Shown: positions 50,212 to 58,357 of the stretch, piece by piece | Position numbering within the stretch: position 1 is the stretch's first letter | Layout: every line of letters starts with the position of its first letter | DNA from: Kribbella soli | Lineage (GTDB): Bacteria; Actinomycetota; Actinomycetes; Propionibacteriales; Kribbellaceae | DNA length: 64,000 bases | NCBI RefSeq assembly: GCF_004331345.1 | Contig: NZ_SJJZ01000001.1 | Span: 2,542,001 to 2,606,000 of the forward strand | Direction of reading: 5' to 3' | The notes under the pieces: model-generated | Told to the model about the DNA's origin: nothing | Database searches by the model: none | The model's input: only the letters and a program-made list of their open reading frames with translations | Made by a program: the position numbers and the translations under genes

Positions 50212-51723
50212 ATGGATGTTGCGGAGCTCGACGGGATTCTGCTCGCGGGCGCGGCGATTCTGCTGGTCGCCGTGGTCGCGGTGCGGTTGTCCGCGCGGAT
50301 CGGGCTCCCGTCGCTGCTGATCTACCTCGGGATGGGGCTGCTCCTGGGGGAGTCGGGTCCGGGGCACATCCACTTCGAGGACGCGCAGCTGGCGCATGCG
50401 CTGGGGTTCGCGGCGCTGGTGGTGATCCTGACCGAGGGCGGTCTGACGACCCGGTGGAACGAAGTGCGGCCGGTGATGCCGCTCGGGCTCGTGCTGGCGA
50501 CAGTCGGGGTCGCGATCAGCGTCGGTGTCGTCGCCTGTGTGGCGCATTTCGTGCTGGGGCTGAGCTGGCAGCTGTCGGTGCTGCTCGGGGCCGTGACGTC
50601 GCCGACGGACGCGGCGGCCGTGTTCTCGGTGCTCAGACGGGTGCCGATCCGTCCAAGGCTGCGTGGGGCGCTGGAAGCGGAGTCCGGTCTGAACGACGCT
50701 CCGACCGTGCTGCTGGTCACGCTCGTCAGCACCGGCGAGGTCGGCGAGAAGGGCCTGCTGTGGTTCAGCGGCCTGGTCGTCTACGAGCTGGTGGTCGGCG
50801 CGCTGTTCGGGCTGCTGATCGGGTGGGTGAGCGTCGGACTGATCCGCCGGATGGCGCTCGGATCCGCCGGTCTGTACCCGCTCGCGGTGCTCTCCGTGGC
50901 GTTCATCTCGTACGCCGGTGGCTCGGTGCTGCTCCACGTGTCGGGGTTCGCGGCCGTGTACGTGACGTCGCTGGTGCTGGGACGGGCGGAGTTGCCGCAC
51001 CGGATGGCGACCCGGTCGTTCGTCGACGGGATCGCCTGGCTGGCGCAGATCGGGCTGTTCGTGATGCTCGGGCTGCTGGCGTCACCGGGGGACTTCGAGC
51101 TGAACGACGTACTGGTCGCGCTGGTGATCGGGGTCGCGGTGACGGTCGTCGGGCGGTTTGCGTCGGTGGCGATCTCGGCGGCGCCGTTCCGGTTGCCGTG
51201 GCGGGAACAGACGTTCATCTCGTGGGCCGGCCTACGGGGCGCGGTGCCGATCGTGCTCGCGACCATCCCACTGGCCGAGGGCGTGCCGCAGGCGGCGCGG
51301 ATCTTCGACGTGGTGTTCGTGCTGGTGCTGCTGTTCACGCTGCTGCAGGGGCCGTCGCTGCCGTGGCTGGCGAAGCGGCTGAAGGTGCTCGACGAGAACG
51401 CCGCGTACGAGGTCGACATCGACGTGGCGCCGCTGGAGTCGCTCGGCGCGGACATGCTCCAGGTGCACGTCCCGAGCGAGTCCCGGCTGGCCGGGGTCGA
51501 GATCGGTGAGCTACGGCTACCGCCCGGTGTCTCGGTCGCGCTGGTGATCCGCAGCGAACGAGCCTTCGTCCCGGACCGCCGTACGGTGCTCCGGGCCGAT
51601 GACGACCTGCTCGTGGTCGCGCCCAGCCCCGTCCGCGAACAGACCGTCCGCCGCCTCCGCGCCGTCTCCCGAGCCGGCCGCTTGGCCGGCTGGTTCGGCG
51701 AACGCGGCCGCGAACAGAACTAG
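50212..51723 (+). CDS. Potassium/proton antiporter (CPA1, NhaP2-like)
   Basis: 503-residue membrane exchanger. About 12 hydrophobic segments span residues 8-390, with ion-pathway motifs SPTDAAAVFSVL and ESGLNDAPTVLLV (the Asp pair used in CPA exchangers). A C-terminal TrkA-C/RCK-type domain (about 405-490: LESLGADMLQVHVPSESRLAGVEIGELRLPPGVSVALVIR) is typical of potassium-regulated NhaP2/CvrA proteins. Stands alone on the plus strand after the tRNA terminator. Confidence 0.92.
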   Translation: MDVAELDGILLAGAAILLVAVVAVRLSARIGLPSLLIYLGMGLLLGESGPGHIHFEDAQLAHALGFAALVVILTEGGLTTRWNEVRPVMPLGLVLATVGVAISVGVVACVAHFVLGLSWQLSVLLGAVTSPTDAAAVFSVLRRVPIRPRLRGALEAESGLNDAPTVLLVTLVSTGEVGEKGLLWFSGLVVYELVVGALFGLLIGWVSVGLIRRMALGSAGLYPLAVLSVAFISYAGGSVLLHVSGFAAVYVTSLVLGRAELPHRMATRSFVDGIAWLAQIGLFVMLGLLASPGDFELNDVLVALVIGVAVTVVGRFASVAISAAPFRLPWREQTFISWAGLRGAVPIVLATIPLAEGVPQAARIFDVVFVLVLLFTLLQGPSLPWLAKRLKVLDENAAYEVDIDVAPLESLGADMLQVHVPSESRLAGVEIGELRLPPGVSVALVIRSERAFVPDRRTVLRADDDLLVVAPSPVREQTVRRLRAVSRAGRLAGWFGERGREQN

Positions 51724-52283
51724 TTGGGGTTCTGGCCGGACGGGATCGGCTGCGGGCTGTGGATGACCGGGAGGCAGACCGTGGCGCCGGGGGCGACCGT
51801 GACCGACGGGATGCCCTTGAGCTTCACGGAGCCGAAACCGGCGCCGATGACCAGGTCGACGGTGTGGTCGGTCCGACCGTCGGCGACCATGACCGCCTTC
51901 TGGTTCAACTGACCTGCGACCAGGAGCATCTCGGGCGCATTCGCGGCGGCACCGCGCAGCGCCACCACGTCGACCTTGTCGCCCTTGGGCTCGTTCGCGG
52001 TCTTGCCGATGTTGAACCCGCGCTGCTTCAGCGCGTCGGCCACCCGGCCGGCCGAGCCCGCGCGGGCGCCGCCGTTGTAGACGTTCAGCACGACCTGCTT
52101 CGGCACCAGGCGGTTGTTCGTCAGCTTCTGCTCGGTGCAGGTCGCCTCGGCGCTGCTGTTCACCAACGAGTTCCAGCCCCACCAGCCCCCACCGGCAAGG
52201 ATCCCCAGCAAGATCACCATCGTGATCGGTGTACGCCACCGGATCCGCGAGTGCGGTCTCGGTTGCGGATGGATCGCTGTCAT
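51720..52283 (-). CDS. LytR C-terminal domain protein, membrane-anchored
   Basis: 187 residues. A short cytoplasmic tail, one transmembrane segment (PITMVILLGILAGGGWWGW, about 18-36), and an extracytoplasmic LytR_C domain (VVLNVYNGGARAGSAGRVADALKQRGFNIGKTANEP and DLVIGAGFGSVKL). The start at 52283 has GGAG 5 bp upstream; the longer frame would read into the next gene. Probably a cell-envelope protein; LytR_C domains may bind wall glycopolymers. The gene order with the 97-residue protein at 52316 is common in actinomycetes. Confidence 0.88.
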   Translation of the reverse strand: MTAIHPQPRPHSRIRWRTPITMVILLGILAGGGWWGWNSLVNSSAEATCTEQKLTNNRLVPKQVVLNVYNGGARAGSAGRVADALKQRGFNIGKTANEPKGDKVDVVALRGAAANAPEMLLVAGQLNQKAVMVADGRTDHTVDLVIGAGFGSVKLKGIPSVTVAPGATVCLPVIHSPQPIPSGQNPN

Positions 52284-52315
52284 TTGCTCCACCCCCCGTG
52301 AGCGGCAGCCATTGG

Positions 52316-52609
52316 TCAGTCCACTACCAGGACCCGTGCATGCAGGACCTGACGCTGCTGCAACGCGGCACGCAGCGCGCGGTGCAGGCCGTCCTCGAGG
52401 TACATGTCGCCCTTCCACTCCACCACATGCGCGAACAGATCGCCGTAGAAAGTCGAGTCCTCGTCGAGCAGCGCGTTCAGGTCCAAAGTGCCCTTCGTCG
52501 TGACGAGTTCGTCCAGCCGCACCTGCCTGGGCGGCAGCGAAGACCAGTCCTTCGGTCGCAGCCCATGGTCCGGGTACGGCTTGTCGTCCCCGACACGCTT
52601 GAAGATCAC
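52316..52609 (-). CDS. VapB-like antitoxin-type protein without a toxin partner
   Basis: 97 residues of a conserved actinobacterial family usually labelled VapB-type antitoxin: MIFKRVGDDKPYPDHGL, DWSSLPPRQVRLDELVTTKGTLDLNALLDEDSTFYGDL, and YLEDGLHRALRAALQQRQVLHARVL at the end. The EDGLHRALRAAL ending also resembles ParB/sulfiredoxin-type folds. No PIN-domain toxin is nearby. It ends 33 bp upstream of the LytR_C gene in the same direction, which suggests an envelope-linked role instead. Confidence 0.75.
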   Translation of the reverse strand: MIFKRVGDDKPYPDHGLRPKDWSSLPPRQVRLDELVTTKGTLDLNALLDEDSTFYGDLFAHVVEWKGDMYLEDGLHRALRAALQQRQVLHARVLVVD

Positions 52610-52650
52610 CCCCCGAAGTCTAGCGGTGTGAAAGGTCCTAGGAGGAGGTC

Positions 52651-52761
52651 ATGAATGTCACCGGAATAGTCCGCTGCACCGACCCAACCTTTCGATGCCG
52701 TTGGACGTCCCACAGGAACAGGGCAGTGAGCGCGGTTCCGCGCCCACGAGCATGGGGGTGA
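52651..52761 (+). CDS. Possible 36-residue leader peptide upstream of the L,D-transpeptidase
   Basis: A near-perfect ribosome-binding site AGGAGGAGGT (52640-52649) is placed just before ATG 52651. The frame encodes 36 residues (MNVTGIVRCTDPTFRC...), basic, with two Cys. Its TGA overlaps an in-frame GTG (52758) of the next gene as GTGA. The spacing to the ATG is short (about 1 bp from GGT, 4 from AGGAGG). It may be a coupling or attenuation ORF; there is no homology to support it. Confidence 0.45.
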   Translation: MNVTGIVRCTDPTFRCRWTSHRNRAVSAVPRPRAWG

Positions 52762-52766
52762 ACGGT

Positions 52767-53471
52767 ATGCGAATTCTTCCGAAACTCGGTCTCGCGACCG
52801 CGTCGATCACGCTGATCGCGCTCGGTACGACGATGCCGGCCGACGCGATCACGGTGTCTCAGGTGAAGGCGGCCCAGACCCGCCTGAACGGTCTCGGCTG
52901 CACGTCGGGCCCGGTCGACGGCAAGGCCGGTGCGATGACCCAGGCGGCCACGGTCCGGTTCCAGTCCGCCAACGTCCTGAGCCAGACCGGCTCGCTGAAC
53001 AGTACGACGTACGCGCGGCTGATGGCCTCGACCGCGAAACGCTGCGACGTCCGCCCGGTGCCGGGCCGCTCGGGGACCGGGCGCCGGATCGTGATCAGCC
53101 AGACGCAGAACTGGGTGTGGCTGATCGACGCGCGCGGCAAGGTGGTCCGGCAGGGCGGGATCATCGACAACCCGACGTACCTGAAGGCCGGCACGTACAC
53201 GAGCGGCTCGAAGTGCGGGCGGGCGGCGCGGGTACTGCGGAACACCGACGGCGGACGGCTCTACCTGAACCATTTCGTCCGGTTCGCACCGTGCGGTGTC
53301 GGGTTCCACCAGATCCCGACGTACAAGTCGAACGGGCAGCAGATCCACGCCGACTGGCTGCTCGGGACGAACTACCGGGCCTCGCACGGCTGCATCCGGG
53401 TCTCGGCCTCGATGTCGGTGGCGATCTGGTCGTTCGCGGCCGGTGCGACGCGTGTGGTCGTGATGCGGTGA
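52767..53471 (+). CDS. Secreted L,D-transpeptidase with peptidoglycan-binding domain
   Basis: 234 residues. Sec signal (ILPKLGLATASITLIALGTT, cleavage after PADA), peptidoglycan-binding-1 repeat (about 30-85: VSQVKAAQTRLNGLGCTSGPVDGKAGAMTQAATVRFQ), and a YkuD catalytic domain (about 105-234) with the nucleophile Cys and His in SHGCIRVS. It would form 3-3 crosslinks in the cell wall. The ATG at 52767 has GGGGGTG upstream; GTG 52758 and ATG 52752 are alternative starts, the former coupled to the short ORF upstream. Confidence 0.9.
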   Translation: MRILPKLGLATASITLIALGTTMPADAITVSQVKAAQTRLNGLGCTSGPVDGKAGAMTQAATVRFQSANVLSQTGSLNSTTYARLMASTAKRCDVRPVPGRSGTGRRIVISQTQNWVWLIDARGKVVRQGGIIDNPTYLKAGTYTSGSKCGRAARVLRNTDGGRLYLNHFVRFAPCGVGFHQIPTYKSNGQQIHADWLLGTNYRASHGCIRVSASMSVAIWSFAAGATRVVVMR

Positions 53472-53530
53472 CTGCGGAGGGCTAGCATTCGAGCGGGTTA
53501 TTTCCGTCAACCGGGGAAAGGCACGCTCAG

Positions 53531-55078
53531 ATGGCCGAGAAAGCCGACGTCGTGGAGACCGTGAAGCAGGGGTACGCGTTCGAGGGGGCGGCGCTCGAGC
53601 TTGGCGCACTGCTGGTCGACGGCGAGCCGAATCCGGAGGCGGCGGTCCGGATCCCGCTGGGGATGATGAACCGGCACGGCCTGGTCGCGGGTGCCACCGG
53701 TACCGGTAAGACGAAGACCCTGCAGCTGATGGCCGAGCAGCTGTCCGCGGCCGGTGTCGCGGTGTTCGCCGCCGACATCAAGGGCGATCTGTCCGGCGTC
53801 TCGCAGCCGGGTGAGGGTAACGACAAGCTGCTGGCCCGGACCAAGTCGATCGGCCAGGACTGGACCGCGTCCGGCTTCCCGACCGAGTTCTACGCGCTCG
53901 GTGGGCAGGGTGCTGGGGTCCCGATCCGGGCGACGATCACGTCGTTCGGCCCGGTGCTGCTGTCCAAGGTGCTGGGGCTCAACGACGTCCAGGAGTCGTC
54001 GCTCGGGCTGATCTTCCACTACGCCGACAAGGCCGGGCTGATGCTGCTCGACCTCAAGGACCTGCGGGCCGTCATCACGCACCTCACGTCCGACGAGGGC
54101 AAGGGCGACCTGAAGGAGCTGGGCGGTCTGTCCGCGGCGACCGCGGGCGTGATCCTGCGGTCGCTGATCGGGTTCGCCGACCAGGGCGCCGAGGCGTTCT
54201 TCGGTGAGCCGGAGTTCGACACCGCGGACCTGCTGCAGCAGCGCGACGGCAAGGGCGTCATCTCGCTGCTCGAGCTGCCGAACCTGCAGGACCGGCCGGC
54301 GCTGTTCTCGACGTTCCTGATGTGGCTGCTCGCCGACCTGTTCCACGACCTGCCCGAGGTCGGCGACGTGGACAAGCCGAAGCTGGTGTTCTTCTTCGAC
54401 GAGGCGCACCTGCTGTTCAACGACGCCTCGAAGGCGTTCCTGGACTCGATCGCGCAGACCGTCCGGCTGATCCGGTCGAAGGGTGTCGGCGTGTTCTTCG
54501 TGACCCAGACGCCGAAGGACGTGCCGGACGACGTACTGGCGCAGCTCGGTTCGCGGGTGCAGCACCAGCTGCGGGCGCACACGCCGAACGACGCGAAGGC
54601 GCTGAAGGCGACGGTGTCGACGTTCCCGAGCTCGTCGTACGACCTGGGTGAGGTGCTGACCCAGCTCGGGATCGGCGAGGCGATCGTGACCGTGATGAAC
54701 GAGAAGGGCGCACCGACCCCGGTCGCGTGGACCCGGCTCCGGGCGCCGCAGTCGCTGATGGCGCCGGCGTCCGCGGAGCAGCTGACCGCGACGGTGCAGG
54801 CGTCGGCGAACAACGCGAAGTACTCGCAGACGCTCGACCGCGAGTCGGCGTACGAGGTGCTCGCGGCGAAGGTGCAGGCCGGTGCCGCGCAGGCCGAGGC
54901 CGAGAAGCAGCAGCAGGAGCAGGCCAGGCCGCAGGAGCAGTCGCGGCCGCGGGCGCAGAAGCAGGAGAAGTCGATGGTCGAGCAGGTCGTCGGGTCGTCC
55001 GCCTTCAAGCAGTTCGCCCGTTCGGCCGGCCGGGAGATCGTCCGCGGCCTGTTCGGCGCAGCCCGCCGCCGACGCTGA
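53531..55078 (+). CDS. HerA/YjgR-like ATPase (DUF853)
   Basis: 515-residue HerA-related ATPase. Walker A VAGATGTGKTKTLQ near residue 50, Walker B KLVFFFDEAHLLFNDAS near 280, followed by FFVTQTPKDVPDDVLAQLGSRVQHQLRAH. The Gln/Glu-rich linker (EAEKQQQEQARPQEQSRP) leads to a C-terminal basic helix. YjgR-type proteins are widespread; their cellular role (possibly DNA or protein translocation) is unsettled. It stands alone. Confidence 0.9.
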   Translation: MAEKADVVETVKQGYAFEGAALELGALLVDGEPNPEAAVRIPLGMMNRHGLVAGATGTGKTKTLQLMAEQLSAAGVAVFAADIKGDLSGVSQPGEGNDKLLARTKSIGQDWTASGFPTEFYALGGQGAGVPIRATITSFGPVLLSKVLGLNDVQESSLGLIFHYADKAGLMLLDLKDLRAVITHLTSDEGKGDLKELGGLSAATAGVILRSLIGFADQGAEAFFGEPEFDTADLLQQRDGKGVISLLELPNLQDRPALFSTFLMWLLADLFHDLPEVGDVDKPKLVFFFDEAHLLFNDASKAFLDSIAQTVRLIRSKGVGVFFVTQTPKDVPDDVLAQLGSRVQHQLRAHTPNDAKALKATVSTFPSSSYDLGEVLTQLGIGEAIVTVMNEKGAPTPVAWTRLRAPQSLMAPASAEQLTATVQASANNAKYSQTLDRESAYEVLAAKVQAGAAQAEAEKQQQEQARPQEQSRPRAQKQEKSMVEQVVGSSAFKQFARSAGREIVRGLFGAARRRR

Positions 55079-55091
55079 GAAACCGGAGCGC

Positions 55092-55115
55092 TTTTCCCTT
55101 GTCCGCAAGGGAAAA
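55092..55115. terminator. Strong hairpin after the HerA-like gene
   Basis: Perfect 10-bp arms TTTTCCCTTG and CAAGGGAAAA with loop TCCG, 14 bp after the stop codon. The stem carries A and T runs on both strands, so it could act as a bidirectional terminator even though no separate T tract follows. Confidence 0.6.
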
Positions 55116-55120
55116 CCTGC

Positions 55121-55139
55121 GTTTGATTGTTGATCAAAC
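55121..55139. promoter_or_regulatory. Inverted repeat upstream of the GGDEF gene
   Basis: Arms GTTTGAT and ATCAAAC around TGTTG, AT-rich, about 100 bp before the GGDEF start. May be an operator or part of the promoter; no regulator can be named. Confidence 0.35.
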
Positions 55140-55240
55140 GAATGAATTTCGAAGCATCGACGATCGTTCTCAAGTCGTCATCCACAGCCGCGCCGTCACC
55201 GATTGGGACCTGACGCCTACACGTCGTACCGTGTGAAGTG

Positions 55241-56581
55241 ATGGTTGCACAGAGTAGGCGAGCGATACGTTCCTGGGCGCTCTGGACCCTGACGGTCCCG
55301 GCGTTCGCCGTTGTCGTGCTCGTCGACCTGGCCGCAATCGGTTACGGCGTGCATGCGTTCGCCGACCGCCAGAGCTGGCGCGGCCTGGACGTCGTGTTCG
55401 CGTTGACGGTCTCCGCGCTGATCTCCGTCGAGGGCGCCCGCCGGGTCGAGAGCCGCCGGCGGCGCGGCGGCGCGCTGCACAAGGACTTCGCCCCGGCATG
55501 GATGATCGCCGCGGCGATCATCCTGCATCCGGCGCTGGCGATCCTGGTCGCGGTGCTGCTGCGGATCTGGTGGCGGATCCGGGCCGGCAAGTGCATCCCG
55601 TACCGCTGGGCCTTCTCGACCGCCGTCCACGTCCTCGCGGTCGGCGCCGCGCACGCGGTCTTCGTCTCCGCGCGTGACCTGACCGGCGACAGCGGCCTCG
55701 GCCTGGTCGTGTCGATGGTCGGCGGCGCGATCGCGTACGTCGTGACCGACACCCTGCTGTGCGGGCTCGCGATCTCGCTGATCATCCCGGGCAGCAACCG
55801 CCGCGAGACGGTCGGCGGCCTGGACGACCTGTGTACCGACGCGACCGCCGCCACCTTCGGCTGCCTGCTCGCGGCGGCCTGCCTGATCAGCCCGTGGCTC
55901 GCGTTCGTCGCGATCCCGATCACGCTGACCGCGCAGCGCGCGCTGCTCCTCGGCCAGTTGGAGACCGAGGCCCAGACCGACCCGAAGACCAGCCTGACCC
56001 GGGTCGACTGGTGGCGCCGCCGGACCGAGCAGATGCTGCGCACCTCGCGGAACCAGCACGAGTCGATGGCGGTGCTGCTGATCGACATCGACCACTTCAA
56101 GCAGGTCAACGACCGGCACGGTCACCTGGTCGGCGACGAGGCCCTGCGCGCGGTCGCGACGATCCTGCGCAGTGCGATCCGGGCGAAGGACGTGATCGGC
56201 CGGTTCGGCGGCGAGGAGTTCGTGATCGCGCTCCCGGACACCGGCCTCGACGAGGCGACGGTGACCGCCGACCGGCTCCGCAACGCGGTCGCCAACAGCC
56301 CGCTGGCGGCGATGTGCGCCGGCGTACTCGACGACCCGGACCTGGACCCGGACACCTTCCACCTGACCGTCAGCATCGGCGTCGCGGTGTACCCGACCGA
56401 CGGGGCGACCGTCGACGACCTGCTGCTCCGCGCCGACCGCGCGATGTACGCCGCGAAGGCCGCCGGCCGGAACCGGGTCCGCCTGGCCGCCGACACCGTC
56501 CCGGTGACCCGGCTGACCGCGTCGACCCAATTCTCGGAACAGACAGAACCTTTGGCGCCCGCTCAGCGTCCTGTGAGGTGA
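55241..56581 (+). CDS. Membrane GGDEF diguanylate cyclase
   Basis: 446 residues. An N-terminal membrane sensor with about six to seven hydrophobic segments (residues 12-235) is followed by a GGDEF domain (about 250-420): LLIDIDHFKQVNDRHGHLVGDEAL, active-site RFGGEEFVIALPDT, and an inhibitory-site RAKD five residues before it. It should make cyclic di-GMP with product inhibition. ATG 55241 is preferred to the GTG one codon earlier. Upstream lies a pair of hairpins; no partner gene. Confidence 0.92.
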   Translation: MVAQSRRAIRSWALWTLTVPAFAVVVLVDLAAIGYGVHAFADRQSWRGLDVVFALTVSALISVEGARRVESRRRRGGALHKDFAPAWMIAAAIILHPALAILVAVLLRIWWRIRAGKCIPYRWAFSTAVHVLAVGAAHAVFVSARDLTGDSGLGLVVSMVGGAIAYVVTDTLLCGLAISLIIPGSNRRETVGGLDDLCTDATAATFGCLLAAACLISPWLAFVAIPITLTAQRALLLGQLETEAQTDPKTSLTRVDWWRRRTEQMLRTSRNQHESMAVLLIDIDHFKQVNDRHGHLVGDEALRAVATILRSAIRAKDVIGRFGGEEFVIALPDTGLDEATVTADRLRNAVANSPLAAMCAGVLDDPDLDPDTFHLTVSIGVAVYPTDGATVDDLLLRADRAMYAAKAAGRNRVRLAADTVPVTRLTASTQFSEQTEPLAPAQRPVR

Positions 56582-56602
56582 GGACGGCAGGACGGAGTGC
56601 AC

Positions 56603-57127
56603 ATGGCGGCAACGGGGAGTCGTGACGACGACTTCACGGCGTTCGTGCTGGCCAGATCCGCGCGGTTGGTGCACTTCGCGCGGGTGCTCTGTGGTGATGC
56701 GGGCCTCGCGGAGGATCTCGTGCAGACCGCGCTGGAGAAGGCGTACCTGCGCTGGGACCGGATCGAGATGGCCGACCCGTTCGCGTACGTCCGGCAGGCG
56801 GTGGTCAACCAGCACCTGTCCTGGGTACGGCGGCGGCCGTGGCGTGAGCGGCCGACCGGTGACGCGGCCGAGCTCGACCTGCTCCTCGAGGCCGAGGTCG
56901 ATCCGAGTGGTGGGGTCCATCGGCGGGTCGCGGTCGGGGCCGCACTCGCCGCGCTGAGCCGGCGCGAGCGAGCGGTCGTCGTACTGCGGTATCTCGAGGA
57001 CCTGACCGAACGGGAGACCGCGGCGGTCCTCGGAGTGGCGATCGGGACGGTGAAGAGCGCGAACGCGCGGGCCCTGGACAAGCTGCGGGCCGCGCCGGAG
57101 CTGAGCGCTGTGGGGGAGCGAGCATGA
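56603..57127 (+). CDS. SigE-family ECF RNA polymerase sigma factor (module 1)
   Basis: 174 residues. Region 2 (FTAFVLARSARLVHFARVLCGDAGLAEDLVQTALEKAYLRWDRI) and region 4 (LSRRERAVVVLRYLEDLTERETAAVLGVAIGTVKSANARALDKLR) mark a SigE-family ECF factor. ATG 56603 is used; an in-frame GTG at 56597 is possible. Overlaps the next gene by 4 bp. The downstream membrane protein is the likely partner or anti-sigma factor. Confidence 0.92.
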   Translation: MAATGSRDDDFTAFVLARSARLVHFARVLCGDAGLAEDLVQTALEKAYLRWDRIEMADPFAYVRQAVVNQHLSWVRRRPWRERPTGDAAELDLLLEAEVDPSGGVHRRVAVGAALAALSRRERAVVVLRYLEDLTERETAAVLGVAIGTVKSANARALDKLRAAPELSAVGERA

Positions 57128-57594
57128 ACGACGAGCGCGGGACGCCGGCCGAGGAGCAGCTCCGGGTCGCGCTGGCACCGGACGATTCCATCGCGCCCCT
57201 CGACCCGGCGCGGGTGATCGTGGGCGCGCGGCGGCGGCGGGCGCGGGGCCGTGTCGCTGCGGCCGGGGCTTCGGTTGCGGTCGTCGGCGTGATCGCCGTC
57301 GCGGGAATCGCGGGCAGTGGTCAGCTGCGCGGCGACGTACCGCAGCCTGCTGACCCTGGTCCGTCGGCGACTGTCCGCCCTACGACTCCTCCTCCGACTC
57401 GCATGACGCCGACGCCGACTTCACCTGTCCGGACGCCGACGGAGTCGCCTACAGTGCCGTCGACTGTGCCGCCTCGCGGGACGCCGACGGCGCGGCCTAC
57501 GAGTACTCCGAGTCTGGCCACGCCTCTGCGGCCGCCTCGTACACCGTCCGGGTTGCCGACCCCGTCCAGCCCGCCGACCCGCACCCCGAGCTGA
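57124..57594 (+). CDS. Pro/Thr-rich membrane protein linked to sigma factor (module 1)
   Basis: 156 residues. A cytoplasmic N-terminus of about 45 residues, one transmembrane segment (VAAAGASVAVVGVIAVAGIAG), and an outer tail made almost wholly of Pro, Thr and Ser (PTTPPPTRMTPTPTSP and similar). The cytoplasmic part (EEQLRVALAPDDSIAPLDPARVIVGARRRR) could bind the sigma factor. No anti-sigma zinc motif is present. ATGA overlap with the sigma gene. Confidence 0.75.
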   Translation: MNDERGTPAEEQLRVALAPDDSIAPLDPARVIVGARRRRARGRVAAAGASVAVVGVIAVAGIAGSGQLRGDVPQPADPGPSATVRPTTPPPTRMTPTPTSPVRTPTESPTVPSTVPPRGTPTARPTSTPSLATPLRPPRTPSGLPTPSSPPTRTPS

Positions 57595-57669
57595 GGCCGG
57601 CAGAACCATTTCGCTACCCGGCTGCGTCCTTCAGCCCGACCGAACATCAAAAAGGTGCGGAGGGCAACA

Positions 57670-58242
57670 ATGGACGAGGTAGGCCGGAAGCGGCGGATGA
57701 CCCGGATACTGCTGGGCGGGCTCGCCGCCGCGGCGGTGGTCGGCGTCGCAGTCGCCGGTACGGCGATGGCGCGCAGCAGCAACTCAGCTGCCGACACAAC
57801 CGCCCAAGGCGGACCAACCGCCGCGACCCCCTCCGAGGCAACACCAACCGCGGCCACCCCAAGCGCGCCTGCCACCCCCACGCGCTCCCCATCGGCACGG
57901 CCGGCCACCCCGACCCTCCCCCCGACCGAGTCCCCCACCTGCCGCCCAACCGCGACCCCGAGCCTCCCGCCGACCGCGACGCCGACGCGCCCGACCGCGA
58001 CGCCGAGTCTGCCGCCGACTGCGACGCCGACTCGTCGGGCGGTTCCGACGCCGACTCGCGCGCCGAGGGCTTCTTCGTGTCAGACGCCAACGGTCTCGCC
58101 AACGGCGCCGCCGACCCAGACACCCGAGCCGCGGGCGACTCCGACGCGGTCACCGCGTGCGGTACGACCGACTGTCCCGGCCACGCCGTCGCTCCCGCCG
58201 ACCCAGACGCCCGAGCCGACGGTCCCCTCGCGCGGTAAGTAG
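57670..58242 (+). CDS. Pro/Thr-rich membrane or secreted protein (module 1)
   Basis: 190 residues. After a basic N-terminus comes one hydrophobic segment (ILLGGLAAAAVVGVAVAGTAMA) and a 150-residue tail of Pro/Thr/Ala repeats (TPSLPPTATPTRP occurs twice). ATG 57670 has GGAGGG upstream. Resembles the tails at 57124 and 60228 in composition. Such tails often act as wall-spanning, O-glycosylated stalks. Real as a gene by start signal and codon use, but the low complexity limits the call. Confidence 0.68.
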   Translation: MDEVGRKRRMTRILLGGLAAAAVVGVAVAGTAMARSSNSAADTTAQGGPTAATPSEATPTAATPSAPATPTRSPSARPATPTLPPTESPTCRPTATPSLPPTATPTRPTATPSLPPTATPTRRAVPTPTRAPRASSCQTPTVSPTAPPTQTPEPRATPTRSPRAVRPTVPATPSLPPTQTPEPTVPSRGK

Positions 58243-58268
58243 ACGCGGTAAGTAGGCGCGGACCTCAG

Positions 58269-58350
58269 CCACTCACCAAGCCAACGGCCGCACGCCCGCC
58301 GAGCAATCAGCGAGCGTGCGGCCGTGGTGTTTCCGGACGTTGGTGAGTGG
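58269..58350. repeat. Dispersed palindromic repeat, copy 2
   Basis: Same 11-bp ends as copy 1 (CCACTCACCAA and TTGGTGAGTGG) and the same 82-bp length, with inner stem ACGGCCGCACG/CGTGCGGCCGT. The similarity extends to 58258-58268, outside the left end, matching the other copy's right flank. It lies between the convergent ends of the Pro/Thr-rich gene and the SH3-type gene. Confidence 0.75.
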
Positions 58351-58357
58351 TGCAGGT

